DNA from: Sutterella sp.
GTDB taxonomy: Bacteria > Pseudomonadota > Gammaproteobacteria > Burkholderiales > Burkholderiaceae_F
Assembly: GCA_003543795.1 (NCBI GenBank)
Contig: DNBE01000135.1
Coordinates: 1 to 9,307, forward strand
Length of the DNA stretch: 9,307 nucleotides
Direction of reading: 5' to 3'
The position numbers and the translations under genes are program-made. Positions 9,307 through 9,307 of the stretch are shown one piece after another. Every line of letters begins with the position of its first letter. Within the stretch, counting starts at the first letter, position 1. Below the pieces are notes generated by a model that was not told where the DNA came from, searched no databases, and saw only the letters and a list, made by a program, of their open reading frames with translations.

Positions 9307-9307
9307 A

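Noticed and set aside
9177..9307. Frames open to the right edge on both strands, one with an ATG at 9267
   Set aside because: They are short, rich in Lys, Arg and Phe from A/T-rich DNA, have no convincing ribosome binding site, and overlap the edge hairpin. More sequence would be needed to call a gene.

Overview
The window looks like a piece of a betaproteobacterial chromosome, most likely from Burkholderiales and perhaps a gut or rumen lineage of the Sutterellaceae type. This placement rests on recall: GroEL opens with [12 protein letters not shown] and carries [14 protein letters not shown], both typical of Betaproteobacteria. The lineage below class is inference. I see no insertion sequence, integrase, CRISPR array, tRNA or rRNA. 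Gene density is high, and the largest gaps are about 140 to 215 bases.

Left part (1 to about 3820): a reading frame that enters from the left edge and ends at 222 meets, tail to tail, a leftward gene for a periplasmic penicillin-binding protein of the DacB/PBP4 type (273-1652). Between the two stops lies a perfect FNR-type palindrome. Divergent from dacB is the groES-groEL operon (1802-3760). It is preceded by a close match to a heat-shock (sigma-32) promoter and closed by a strong terminator.

Middle part (3844-5633): two tandem, translationally coupled paralogues of the EamA (drug/metabolite) transporter family, preceded by a short palindrome.

Right part (5645-9092): a leftward 12-TM-type permease resembling EutH is divergent from a rightward cysteine hydrolase of the isochorismatase family. 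Their 122-base intergenic region holds two good sigma-70 promoters with overlapping -35 boxes, and an inverted repeat over the permease promoter. A symmetrical bidirectional terminator separates the hydrolase from a leftward argininosuccinate synthase gene (argG, 7749-9092). The argG leader can fold into a stable hairpin. The last 215 bases hold the argG promoter region and an inverted repeat at the right edge, with no convincing gene.

The core genes (groESL, argG, dacB) are ordinary housekeeping genes. The least explained content is the permease/hydrolase pair with its shared control region, which reads like a small uptake-and-hydrolysis module for an amide-like or amine-like compound. The duplicated EamA pair and the FNR-like site with no obvious target are also unexplained.
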